Below, one piece after another: positions 40,601 through 50,172 of a stretch of DNA of 64,000 nucleotides. Location: contig DASYAE010000262.1 in assembly GCA_036501535.1 (NCBI GenBank), positions 38,822-102,821 of the forward strand. The letters run 5' to 3'. The position numbers and the translations under genes are program-made. Position 1 is the stretch's first letter. Each line of letters opens with the position of its first letter. Under the pieces are notes generated by a model. The model ran no database searches and was not told the DNA's origin. It saw nothing but the letters and a program-made list of their open reading frames with translations. Origin of the DNA: DASYAE01 sp036501535. GTDB lineage: Bacteria; Actinomycetota; Actinomycetes; Streptomycetales; Catenulisporaceae.

Positions 40601-42738
40601 CGACGTTCTCCGACATCGCCAACGCGCTGTCCCTCGAGTACGACGTCTGGGGCCCCGGGCAGCACGGCTTCTGGCTCGGCGACGCGTTCGCCTCGGGCGG
40701 CTCGGTCGGCTACGACCACAAGGCGATGGGCATCACCGCGCGCGGCGCCTGGGAGTCGGTCAAGCGGAACTTCCGCGAGTTCGGCGTGGACACCCAGACG
40801 GAGGACTTCACCGCGGTCGGCATCGGCGACATGTCCGGCGACGTGTTCGGCAACGGCATGCTGCTGTCCGAGCACATCCGGCTGGTCGCGGCGTTCGACC
40901 ACCGGCACATCTTCGTCGACCCGGACCCTGACGCGGCCGTCTCCTACCGCGAGCGGCGCCGGCTGTTCGACCTGCCGCGCTCCTCCTGGGACGACTACGA
41001 CCGCAGCCTGATCTCGGCCGGCGGCGGGGTCTTCCCGCGCACCGCCAAGTCGGTCCCGCTCAGCGCCCAGGCCCGCGCGGCGCTCGGGCTGCCGGCCGGG
41101 CTGGCCCGGCTGACCCCGGCCGAGCTGATGCGGGCGATCCTCATCGCGCCGGTGGACCTGTTCTGGAACGGCGGCATCGGCACCTACGTGAAGTCCGCGG
41201 GCGAGTCGAACGCGGACGTCGGCGACAAGGCGAACGACGCGATCCGGGTCAACGGCTCGGACCTGCGCGCCAAGGTGGTCGGCGAGGGCGGCAACCTGGG
41301 CCTCACCCAGCTCGGCCGGATCGAGTTCGCGCTGCAGGGCGCGTCCGGCGCGGGCGGCCGCATCTGCACCGACGCGATCGACAACTCGGCCGGCGTGGAC
41401 ACCTCGGACCACGAGGTCAACATCAAGATCCTGCTGGACCAGGCGGTGGCCGCGGGCGCGCTGAAGGCGGACGAGCGCGCGCCGCTGCTGGCCGAGATGA
41501 CCGACGAGGTGGCCTGGCTCGTCCTGGACGACAACTACGGGCAGAACGTGGCCCTGTCCCGCTCGGTGGCCCAGGCCCCGTCGCTGCTCAGCGTGCACGC
41601 CCGCTACCTGCGCAAGCTCGTCGCGGACGGGCATCTGAACCGGGAGCTGGAGTTCCTGCCCGGCGAGCGGACGCTGGCCGAGCGGCGGCAGGCCGGCCTC
41701 GGGCTGACCCAGCCCGAGCTGTCCGTGGTGCTGGCCTACACCAAGATCACCCTGGAGGACGAGCTGATCGGCTCGGACCTGCCGGAGGACCCGTTCCTCA
41801 AGGGCGAGCTGTTCGGCTACTTCCCCGAGGCGCTGCGCGAGCGGTTCCGGGACCGGATCGAGGCGCACCCGCTGCGCCGCGAGATCATCACCACCCAGAT
41901 CGTCAACAACCTGGTCAACAACGCCGGCACGACGTTCGTGTTCCGGATGCGCGAGGAGACCGGCTCCTCGGCCGAGGAGATCGCGCGGGCGCACACGGTG
42001 GCCCGAGCGGTGTTCGGCCTCGAGTCGTACTGGCGGGCCATCAACGAGCTGGACAACAAGGTCTCCGCGGGGGTGCAGACCCAGATGGGGCTGGCCGGCC
42101 GGCGGCTGACCGAGCGCGGCGCCCGCTGGTTCCTGCTCAACCGGCGGCACCCGCTGGACATCGCCGAGCAGGTCGGCACGTTCACCGGCGGGGTGGCCGA
42201 GGTGGTCGAGCGGCTGCCCGACCTGCTGCGCCGGCGCGACCTCGAGGCGCTGCAGGCGCGCCAGCGCGAGCTGGTGGCGGCCGGGGTGCCCGAGACGCTG
42301 GCCGTGCGGGTCGGCGCGGTCGGCGCGGCGTACTCGGCGCTGGACATCGTCGAGGTGGCCCGGGACAGCGGCCGGTCCCCGGCGGAGGTCGCCGACTGCT
42401 ACTTCTACCTGGCCGACCGGCTGCGGTTCGACACTCTGCGGGATCGCACCACGGCGCTGCCGCGCACCGACCGCTGGCAGTCGATGGCCCGCTCGGCGGT
42501 GCGCGAGGAGCTGTACGCCGCGCAGGCCGCGCTGACCTTCGACGTGCTGGCCGCGGCGCCGGGGGAGTCCGACCCGGACGTCCGGTTCGAGGCCTGGGTG
42601 CGCAAGAACCGGGCCGCCTACGACCGGGCCGCCGCGGTGCTCGACGAGATCGCCAAGGCGGATTCCTTCGACCTGGCCATCCTGTCCGTCGCGCTGCGGA
42701 CCATGCGCACTATGCTGCGCACATCGGCGCTTGCGTAA
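37699..42738 (+). CDS. gdh: Large (180-kDa class) NAD-specific glutamate dehydrogenase
   Basis: A 1679-residue enzyme of the L_180 class first described in Streptomyces clavuligerus, which oxidatively deaminates glutamate to 2-oxoglutarate with NAD. The first 750 residues hold ACT-like regulatory segments ([35 protein letters not shown]). The catalytic core begins near 850 with [50 protein letters not shown] (catalytic lysines at about 890-897). It continues with [26 protein letters not shown] and [20 protein letters not shown]. The N-terminal 50 residues are low-complexity and contain four degenerate 15-bp units (37801-37860). GGAG lies about nine bases before the ATG. Confidence 0.95.
   Translation: [1679 protein letters not shown]
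37801..37860 (+). repeat. Degenerate 15-bp tandem units at the gdh N-terminus
   Basis: CCGTCTGATACTGCG, TCCTCTGATAGCGGG, CCGTCCGACGGGGAG and GCGGCGGACGGATCC encode [15 protein letters not shown] and AADGS. An Asp in the third position of each pentapeptide is kept. The repeat is more diverged than the others in this window. Confidence 0.6.
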
Positions 42739-42760
42739 ATACGAGCATTACGAATAGATA
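42731..42760 (+). promoter_or_regulatory. Possible promoter for the ABC operon
   Basis: TTGCGT and TAGATA are 18 bases apart, overlapping the end of gdh and about 115 bases before the first permease start. The match is moderate. Confidence 0.3.
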
Positions 42761-42874
42761 ACGGCAGCAACCCGGCGGCGCTGAAGCCGCTCCCATCTTT
42801 CCGACTGCACTGCGACTGCCAGCCGTCGGAGCCGGTGGGGAGCGCCGCCGGGGAACGGACGGAGGAACGGCTAC

Positions 42875-45800
42875 TTGTCCCACTTCCGTCTGCCGTTCGT
42901 GCTTGCGCGAATGGCCGCCTATCGCACGGTCCTGGTGACCGTCCTGGTGATCACGCTGATGGTGGGAGCGGTGCTCGCCGCCCTCGCCGTCTACGACGCG
43001 AGGGCGCTGCGCCAGGCGGCCTTCGAGCGCCTTGCCGACGCGGACACCGCGGTCACGGTCAGCGCGGCGAGTTCGTCGGCCGCGCAGTCCGCTGCGCAGA
43101 CCGCGGCCGTGCGCGCGGACGAGTCGGCCGCGCTGGGCGCCGGCTCGGGCACCGTGACCGCGGTGATGTGGTCCAACGCCGAGTCCCTGGCGGCCGGCAC
43201 CGTCCCGGGGGCGGGCCCGACCGACCAGGACCAGGCGCTGCTGGCCGGGTTCGGCTCCCTGGGCAGCTCGGCGAAGCTGCTGAAGGGCCAGTGGCCCGGC
43301 AGCGCAACGCAGGGCACGGTCCCGGCGGCCGTGCCGGAGGCGGTCGCGACCTCGTTGCGGCTGACCGTCGGATCGACCCTCGACGTCACGGACACCATCA
43401 CCAGCGGCAGCGTCCGAATACGGGTCGTCGGGATCTACCGACCGCTCGGTTCTGCAGGCGCCTACGGCGTGCTCAACCAGATACCCGGCACCGGCCTGCA
43501 GTCCGCGTCGCCCTACTTCACCTACGGGCCCTTCGACGTCGACCCGGCAGCCTTCGCCGACGGGCTGGTGACGCCCAATCAGACCAGCTGGGATATCCAG
43601 CCCTCGCCGCTCGTGCTCTCCAGCCGCACGCCGGGCGCCGACTCCGCCGCGATCCAGGCCATGGACTCGGCGCTCCAGAAGTCCGCGACGCTCGGCACCG
43701 TCCAGATCGCCACCACGCTGACCACGCAGCTCTCAGCGTTAAGCACCGCGCGGAACACAGCCCGCGCCGAACTCGCCGGCGTCGCGCTTATCCTGCTCGC
43801 GCTGACTATTGCAGCCCTGATGATCACGACCCGGCCGCTCGGCGCCCAGCGCGAGGCAGAGACGTATCTGATGGCCCTGCGCGGCCGCAGCCGCCGCCAG
43901 GCCGCGCTCGCCAACGTCGGCGAGGCGACCACGCTCGGGGTGGTCACCATGCTGGCGGCCGCGCCCGCCGGAACGCTGCTGGCCGTCTTCCTCGGACGCA
44001 ACGGACCGCTCGGCAGTGCCAGTAACGCTTCTGGCAGCACATCAGGTGCGGATGCCGCCAAGGCGGCCGGCCCTGCCCTGAATGCGGCGCTGCCGCCCGG
44101 GGACGCGTGGCTCGCCGTGCTCGGCGTCGCGCTGTTCGCCGCCGCCATCGTGATCATCGCCGCCGCCCGCAAGCACTCGTCCAGCGGCCGGCTGGAGCGG
44201 ACCGGCCGACAGGCCCGCCTCGGCGGCGCCGCACGGGCCGGAATCGACCTGGCCGTGCTCGTCCTCGCCGCGGCGGCCTACTGGCAGCTGCGCAGCCTGT
44301 CCTCCGGCACGCCCGCCGACCCGCTGCTCATCCTCGCGCCGGCCCTCGCGCTGCTCGCCTGCGCCCTGCTGTGCCTGCGCCTGCTGCCGCTGCTGGCCGG
44401 GCTCGGCGACCGGCTCGCCGCGCGCGGCCGCCGGGTCGGCCCCGCGCTGGCGGTCTGGCAGATCAGCCGCCGCCCCCGGCACCACGCCGGGCCCGCGCTG
44501 CTCATCGTGTTCGCGGTCGCCAGCGGGACCTTCGCGCTGTGCCAGCACGCCACCCGGCAGCGCTCGATCGGCGACCAGGGCGACTTCGCCGCGGGCGCCC
44601 AGGTCCGGCTCGACATCGGCGGGTCGATCTTCGCCCCGGCGGTCTCCGGCGCGGTCGCCGCCGACCGGTCGGTCCGGGCCGCCACCCCGGTGATCCAGAC
44701 CACCGGCTACAACGGCAGCGTGGTGCTGGCGATGGACAGCCGCACCGCGCCGCAGACCGTGCTGACCCGCCCGGACCAGTACTCGTCGCCGCCGGCGGCG
44801 CTGTGGGCGGATCTCCGCGCGGGCGCACCGGAATACGCGACGCTGCCCGGGCGCCCCGACACGGTCGGCCTCACCGCGACGCTGTCCCAACCGAGCTCGG
44901 CGACCGGGGTCAGCAGCGCGCAGCTCGTGCTGACCGTCGAGGACTCGCTCGGTCAGTTCAGCCAGCTGGCAGCGCAGTCGCTGCCCGCAGACGGCCTCTC
45001 GCACGCGCTGGCCTTCCCGATCGCGCCCGGCGCGGACTACCCGCTGCGCGTTGCCGAGATATCCCTGAGCTATTTGGCCCCGCAGTCGCAAGGCCCGGAC
45101 GAGACCCTGACCGTCAGCTCGCTGAGTACGTCCGGCGGGACGACCGCGCTGCGGCTCGGCGGCTGGAGCGAGCAGATCCAGTCCACCGACCTGCAACAGG
45201 CGGTCACCGCAGTGCGGTCCGGCGCCTCGAGCCTGCCCGCCGCGAACGCCCGGGTCGCCGGAGTGCCGACGGGCAGCGGACCGGGCGGCTGGTCGCTGGG
45301 CTTCGCCCCCGGCTACGGCCTGGTGCCGGCGACCAGCGCCCCCACCTTCGCCGGCCAGCCCCCGCCGACCCAGGTGCCCGCGCATCCGGCGCAGGTGACG
45401 CTCACCCTCGCCCCGACCGCCCCGGCCGAGCTGCCCGTCCTGGCGACCTCCGCGTTCCTCTCCTCGAGCCGGCTCGCGATCGGCTCGCTCACCCAGGTCG
45501 CCGCGGACGGCGAGACCCTCCCGGCCCGGATCGTCGGCAGCGTCGCGGCCTTCCCGACCATCAGCGGCGTCGACTTCGCCGGCGGGCTGGTCGTCGACTC
45601 CGACGCGCTGCAGTACCGGCTGCTCGACCAGGGCCAGGCGCCGCTGGCCGCGACCGGCTACTGGCTGGAGACGGCCGACGGGTCGGTGCCGGCCGGCCTG
45701 CCGGCGGGCGGCGTGACGGTCACCACGCTCGCCGCGGCCCAGGCGGCGCTCGCCGACGACCCGCTCACCCAGCTCATCCAGCAGGGCCTGATCGCGCTGG

Positions 45801-46198
45801 GGATCACCGCCGGCATCATGGCGATCGCGGCGCTGTGGGCGGCCGTGGCCGCGGCCCGGCGCGAGCGCACCGACCAGGAGGCGGTCCTCATCGCGCTGGG
45901 CGTCTCAGGGCGCAGACAGGCCTTGCTGCAGGCCGCCGAGATCCTCGCGGTCGCCGGGCCGGCCGCCGCCGCCGGTCTCGCCATCGGAATCCTGCTCTCC
46001 CGGCTGATGCTGCCTTATCTGACGCTGACCAGCGCCGCGACGACCCCGGTGCCCACCGTCGTGATCGTCGTCTCGTGGCTGCCGTCGCTGGCGCTGGCCG
46101 CGGTGATGGTCGCGGGCCCGGCCCTGGCCGCGGCGCTGGCCGTGGCTGCATCGAAGGCTGACGCCGTCGCCCGACTTCGCTCGCTGGAGGTCTCGTGA
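42875..46198 (+). CDS. FtsX/MacB-type ABC transporter permease, first of pair
   Basis: A 1107-residue membrane protein. It opens with a transmembrane helix (YRTVLVTVLVITLMVGAVLAALAVY), then a large extracellular region, then helices around VALILLALTIAALMITTRP, and ends with the FtsX-type bundle (LIALGITAGIMAIAALWAAVAAARRERTDQEAVLIALGVSGRRQALLQAAE). This is the layout of duplicated MacB/Lol-like exporters, which couple ATP hydrolysis to mechanical movement outside the membrane rather than transport through a pore. The start is TTG at 42875, decided by GGAGGAA nine bases upstream. Its stop overlaps the start of the next permease by four bases (GTGA). The substrate is unknown. Confidence 0.88.
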   Translation: MSHFRLPFVLARMAAYRTVLVTVLVITLMVGAVLAALAVYDARALRQAAFERLADADTAVTVSAASSSAAQSAAQTAAVRADESAALGAGSGTVTAVMWSNAESLAAGTVPGAGPTDQDQALLAGFGSLGSSAKLLKGQWPGSATQGTVPAAVPEAVATSLRLTVGSTLDVTDTITSGSVRIRVVGIYRPLGSAGAYGVLNQIPGTGLQSASPYFTYGPFDVDPAAFADGLVTPNQTSWDIQPSPLVLSSRTPGADSAAIQAMDSALQKSATLGTVQIATTLTTQLSALSTARNTARAELAGVALILLALTIAALMITTRPLGAQREAETYLMALRGRSRRQAALANVGEATTLGVVTMLAAAPAGTLLAVFLGRNGPLGSASNASGSTSGADAAKAAGPALNAALPPGDAWLAVLGVALFAAAIVIIAAARKHSSSGRLERTGRQARLGGAARAGIDLAVLVLAAAAYWQLRSLSSGTPADPLLILAPALALLACALLCLRLLPLLAGLGDRLAARGRRVGPALAVWQISRRPRHHAGPALLIVFAVASGTFALCQHATRQRSIGDQGDFAAGAQVRLDIGGSIFAPAVSGAVAADRSVRAATPVIQTTGYNGSVVLAMDSRTAPQTVLTRPDQYSSPPAALWADLRAGAPEYATLPGRPDTVGLTATLSQPSSATGVSSAQLVLTVEDSLGQFSQLAAQSLPADGLSHALAFPIAPGADYPLRVAEISLSYLAPQSQGPDETLTVSSLSTSGGTTALRLGGWSEQIQSTDLQQAVTAVRSGASSLPAANARVAGVPTGSGPGGWSLGFAPGYGLVPATSAPTFAGQPPPTQVPAHPAQVTLTLAPTAPAELPVLATSAFLSSSRLAIGSLTQVAADGETLPARIVGSVAAFPTISGVDFAGGLVVDSDALQYRLLDQGQAPLAATGYWLETADGSVPAGLPAGGVTVTTLAAAQAALADDPLTQLIQQGLIALGITAGIMAIAALWAAVAAARRERTDQEAVLIALGVSGRRQALLQAAEILAVAGPAAAAGLAIGILLSRLMLPYLTLTSAATTPVPTVVIVVSWLPSLALAAVMVAGPALAAALAVAASKADAVARLRSLEVS

Positions 46199-49044
46199 CC
46201 AGGCCCGGCAACCGGTCGCGCGCCGGCTCCCCGCCGAGACGCGTCGCCACGGCGGTCGGCGCGGTGGCCGGCACCGGGCTCGGCGCGGCCCTCGTGCTCG
46301 CGCTGCTTGCCGGCGCCGGCGCCTTCGCCGCCACCGTGGTTCCGCGCGAGAACGCTCAGGCGCAGAGCAGCGCGCTGCGCAGCGAACTGGCCGCGGCCGG
46401 CCCCGGCACCTCCTCGCTGGCCGCCTCGTCCGATCTGAGCAGCCTTCAGCAGAGCCTTTACCCGGCCGCTCCCGAAAGCCCGATCTCCCTCGACCAGATC
46501 GCCGAGCCGGAACAGGCGTTGAGCACCGAACTGGCCTCGCTCGGCATGCCGCTCTCCGCGGACCAGGCGGACTACTGGGACGGCCTGGACACCAGCCAGT
46601 ACATCATCGGGTTCCAGAACGGGACGGCAGCGCAGAGCGCGCTGCCGCAGGTTCAGGCGGCGCTGAACTACCGCACCGGCCTGGACGATCACGCCGCCCT
46701 GGTCCAAGGCTCGATGCCGGACCACGCGACGAGCCCGGCGGGCGCGGACCGGCCGGGTTCCTTCCAGGTCGCCGTCTCGCAGAAGACCGCAGCCGCCTTC
46801 GGCCTGACCGTCGGCCAGACCCTGACGCTGGCCTCCGTCGCCGCGACGCCGATCCAGCTGCAGATCACCGGGATTCTCAAGGTCCGCGACCCGGCCGACG
46901 AGTTCTGGGTCTACGACCCGCTGGCGGCCGTGCCGCAGTTCATCGAGCCGCACAGCGCCCCGCCGTACTGGCAGTCCGACTTCTTCGTCGGCCCGGACGA
47001 GGTCGGCGCGCTTGAAGACGTGTTCGGCGGACGGGACATGCCGCTGGAGTACTCCCTGCCGCTCGACCTCTCGAAGCTGACCAGCGCTCAGGCACAGCCG
47101 CTCGCCAACTCGCTCGTCACCGCCACGTCCTACGCGGCCAACCTCCCGCTGCCCGGCGGCGCCGGCACACAGGGCCAGCAGACCGCGCTCGCCGTCGACC
47201 TGGCCGCCGGTCCGGCACAGCCGCTGGCGCAGTTCCTGAGCCAGCGTCAGGCCGTGAACGCGGTGCTCTCCATGGTGGTCGGATCGCTCGCGGCGCTCGG
47301 CGCGGCGGTGCTGCTGCTGTGCATTCTGCTGCTCGCCGAACGGCGCTCGGCCGAATTCACGCTGCTGCGCGCCCGCGGCGCGTCCGGCCGGCAACTCGCC
47401 CTGCTGGCCGCCAGAAGCAGCGCGATCAGCCTGATCCCGGCTGCCGCGGGCATGCTGCTCGGCTGCGCGGCCGTGCAGAGCCCGCTCCCCGTGTTCGCCG
47501 ACTGGTGGGTTCCTGCGCTGATCGCCGTGGTAACCCTCGCCGGTCCCGGCCTGGCGGCGGCGATCCGCTATCGCGCGCGGGCCACGAAGTCCGCGGACCG
47601 CTGGTCGGCCGCGGCGGCCGGGGTCCGGACGCTGCGCGCCGGCGCCCGCCGCGACCGGATCCGCCGGGCCGTCGGCAGCGGCGCGGCGGTCGTGCTGTGC
47701 ATCGGCGCGGTCGCGGTCCTGCGCTACTACGGCAGCGGATCGAACCTGCTGGCGGCGCTGGCCCCGTTCCTGATCGCGGTCCCGATCGCCATCGGCATCT
47801 ACTACCTGACGCCGCCGGTCGTCCGGGCCCTGACCCACGCTGCGTCGCGCCGGCGCGACGCGGTCCCGTTCATCGCCATGGCCCGCGCCTCGCGCGGCTC
47901 GACGATCGCCTGGCTGCCGTCGCTCGCGCTGGTCCTCACGCTTGCCGTCGTGGCGGTCGGCTCGATGGTGCACGACACGGTGGTCTCCGGCGAGGTGGCC
48001 GGCTCCTGGGCATCGGTCGGCGCGGACGACGTGGTCACCGCACCGAGTTCGAGCAGCGCCGGCTTCAGCCCGGCCGCCCTGCGCGCCCTGACCGCGGTGC
48101 CCGGAGTCGCCCGCAGCGCCGCGGCCGGCGTGCTGAACCTGGGCGACTTCGCGGTCACGCCGGCCTCCAGCAACCTGCCGACCGACACCGTCGTGCTCGT
48201 CGTGGACCCGGCGCAATACAGCGCCCTGACCGCGGGCACGCCGGCCGCGCAGCTGCCCGCCGGCCTGGCCGCCCCGGTGAACCCGCACGCTGCGATCCCG
48301 GTCATCGCCTCGTCCGCGGTCGCCCCGGACTTCGGCGCCGGCAGCTCGCTGGTCATCGACGGGGACTACGTCCCGATAAAGCAGGTGGCCACGGCGAGCG
48401 CGACCGCTGCCCTGCCCGGCGCCGGGGACTTCCTGATCGTCGCGGCCCAGGCGCTCGCCGGCCACGGCATCCCCGCGGTGCCGCAGACCGTGCTGCTGCT
48501 CGACGGCGGGATCAGCGCCGCGACACTCACCGCGACGCTGCACAAGGCCGCCCCCGGCGCGACCCTGACCCAGCGCGCCACCGGTCTGTCCGTGCTGACC
48601 CACGCGCCGTTCCAGGCGGACACCTTCGACACGCTCGACCTGTCGATGCTGGCCGCGGCGCTGCTCGCGATCGTCGCGCTGCTCTGCGGCCTGACCATGG
48701 GCGCGCGCTCGCGCGAGCAGGCGCTGGCCCGGCTGGCCACCATGGGTCTGAGCCGCCGTCAGGCCAACCGGCTGGTGCTGCTGGAGAACCTGCCCTCGCT
48801 GGCCGCGGCCCTGCTCGGCGGGGCGGTCTGCACGGTGGCGATCAGCGCTCTGATCGGCCCCGGCATCGACCTGGCGGTCTTCACCGGCACCGCGCAGTCG
48901 GTCCCGCTCCGGGTCGATCCCTGGACCCTGACGCTCGCCGGCGCGGCCATCGTGGCGACCGCGGCGGCGACCCTTGCCGGTCACACCGCGGCGGCACATC
49001 GGCGCGGCGTGACCTCGGCCCTGCGACTGGGGAACGGTGAGTGA
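46195..49044 (+). CDS. FtsX/MacB-type ABC transporter permease, second of pair
   Basis: A 949-residue permease with a basic N-terminus, a membrane helix (GTGLGAALVLALLAGAGAFAATVV) and a long extracellular segment. An internal FtsX bundle follows (MVVGSLAALGAAVLLLCILLLAERRSAEFTLLRARGASGRQLALLAARSSAISLIPAAAGMLLG), then a second extracellular part and a C-terminal bundle (LAAALLAIVALLCGLTMGARSREQALARLATMGLSRRQANRLVLLENLPSL). The RARGASGRQ and ATMGLSRRQ elements are the coupling helices that meet the ATPases. Coupled by overlap to the preceding permease; the ATPase gene follows 33 bases later. The two permeases probably form a heterodimer. Confidence 0.88.
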   Translation: MTRPGNRSRAGSPPRRVATAVGAVAGTGLGAALVLALLAGAGAFAATVVPRENAQAQSSALRSELAAAGPGTSSLAASSDLSSLQQSLYPAAPESPISLDQIAEPEQALSTELASLGMPLSADQADYWDGLDTSQYIIGFQNGTAAQSALPQVQAALNYRTGLDDHAALVQGSMPDHATSPAGADRPGSFQVAVSQKTAAAFGLTVGQTLTLASVAATPIQLQITGILKVRDPADEFWVYDPLAAVPQFIEPHSAPPYWQSDFFVGPDEVGALEDVFGGRDMPLEYSLPLDLSKLTSAQAQPLANSLVTATSYAANLPLPGGAGTQGQQTALAVDLAAGPAQPLAQFLSQRQAVNAVLSMVVGSLAALGAAVLLLCILLLAERRSAEFTLLRARGASGRQLALLAARSSAISLIPAAAGMLLGCAAVQSPLPVFADWWVPALIAVVTLAGPGLAAAIRYRARATKSADRWSAAAAGVRTLRAGARRDRIRRAVGSGAAVVLCIGAVAVLRYYGSGSNLLAALAPFLIAVPIAIGIYYLTPPVVRALTHAASRRRDAVPFIAMARASRGSTIAWLPSLALVLTLAVVAVGSMVHDTVVSGEVAGSWASVGADDVVTAPSSSSAGFSPAALRALTAVPGVARSAAAGVLNLGDFAVTPASSNLPTDTVVLVVDPAQYSALTAGTPAAQLPAGLAAPVNPHAAIPVIASSAVAPDFGAGSSLVIDGDYVPIKQVATASATAALPGAGDFLIVAAQALAGHGIPAVPQTVLLLDGGISAATLTATLHKAAPGATLTQRATGLSVLTHAPFQADTFDTLDLSMLAAALLAIVALLCGLTMGARSREQALARLATMGLSRRQANRLVLLENLPSLAAALLGGAVCTVAISALIGPGIDLAVFTGTAQSVPLRVDPWTLTLAGAAIVATAAATLAGHTAAAHRRGVTSALRLGNGE

Positions 49045-49077
49045 TGGCTCGATCCCGAAACAAAACAGGAGGCTGCG

Positions 49078-50172
49078 GTGACGGCTAACGCACCTTCACC
49101 CCGATCACCCGATGACGCGCGGACCGCGGTGAACGCCGAGTTGCACGACGAGACCGCCCCGGCGGCGGGCCTCGCCGAACTCGGCGCGCTGGCACGCTCC
49201 GGCCGCACCGAATACGGCACCGACGCCTTGGTCGCCTGCGACCAGCTGGTGCGGATCTTCTCCGCCGAGGGCGTCGAGGTGCAGGCACTGCAGGGGCTCG
49301 ACCTGCTGGTCTCCGCACGAGAGTTGACCGCGCTGGTCGGCGCCTCCGGCAGCGGCAAGTCGACGCTGCTGAGCATCCTCGGCGGCCTGGACAAGCCGAC
49401 CGCCGGAACGGTGCGCGTGGCCGGGCACAATCTGGCCGAGCTGGGTCCGCGCGACTGGCTCTCCTACCGCCGTCACACCGTCGGCTTCATCTGGCAGCAG
49501 ACCGCGCGCAACCTCGTGCCTTATCTGACCGCCTATCAGAATGCGCAGCTACCGATGCGTTTCGCCGGCGTGCGCCGTAAGGCACGCCGGGACCGGGCCC
49601 TGGAGCTGCTGGAGACTGTCGGGGTCGGCTACTGCCGGGACCGCTACCCGCAGCAGATGTCCGGCGGCGAGCAGCAGCGCGTCGCGATAGCCACCGCATG
49701 CGCGAACGATCCCCGGCTGCTGCTGGCCGACGAGCCGACCGGCGAACTGGACTCGCACACCGCCGCAGACGTGTTCGGCGCGCTGCGTGCGGTGAACCGA
49801 GACCTGGGCACCACGGTCCTGATCGTCACGCACGACGTCGAGGTCGCCGGGCAGGTGGACCGCACGGTCGCCATCCGCAACGGCCGCACCAGCATGGAGA
49901 CGCTGCGCGAGGCCGTGCAGCCGCTGGAGGGCGAGGGGAGCGGGACCGGCGAGCCGGGTAGGCGGCAAGTGGAGTACGCCGTGCTCGACCGCAACGGCCG
50001 GCTCCAGCTGCCGGCCCGGATGACGGAGCGCCTAGGGATGCGCGATCGAGTACGGCTCGCCGAGCAGACCGACCACATCGGGGTCTGGCCCGGCCTCGAG
50101 GGCAGTGCCGACAGTGACAGCGACGGTGACGGCGGCGGCGGGGACGCGGAACGGACGGAGCAACGGGCATGA
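49078..50172 (+). CDS. ABC transporter ATPase with AbrB-like C-terminal tail
   Basis: A 364-residue MacB/LolD-class ATPase. Walker A GASGSGKSTLL (about 88-98), Q-loop FIWQQTARNLVP, signature MSGGEQQRVAIA, Walker B RLLLADEPTGELD and the switch VTHD are intact, so it is catalytically competent. About 60 extra residues precede the domain. After it, residues about 298-340 (EYAVLDRNGRLQLPARMTER, then LGMRDRVRLAEQTDHIGVWPG) closely resemble a SpoVT/AbrB swapped-hairpin unit, and an acidic Asp/Gly tail ends the protein. GTG at 49078 has AGGAGG five bases upstream. Its stop overlaps the next ATPase by four bases. Confidence 0.9.
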   Translation: MTANAPSPRSPDDARTAVNAELHDETAPAAGLAELGALARSGRTEYGTDALVACDQLVRIFSAEGVEVQALQGLDLLVSARELTALVGASGSGKSTLLSILGGLDKPTAGTVRVAGHNLAELGPRDWLSYRRHTVGFIWQQTARNLVPYLTAYQNAQLPMRFAGVRRKARRDRALELLETVGVGYCRDRYPQQMSGGEQQRVAIATACANDPRLLLADEPTGELDSHTAADVFGALRAVNRDLGTTVLIVTHDVEVAGQVDRTVAIRNGRTSMETLREAVQPLEGEGSGTGEPGRRQVEYAVLDRNGRLQLPARMTERLGMRDRVRLAEQTDHIGVWPGLEGSADSDSDGDGGGGDAERTEQRA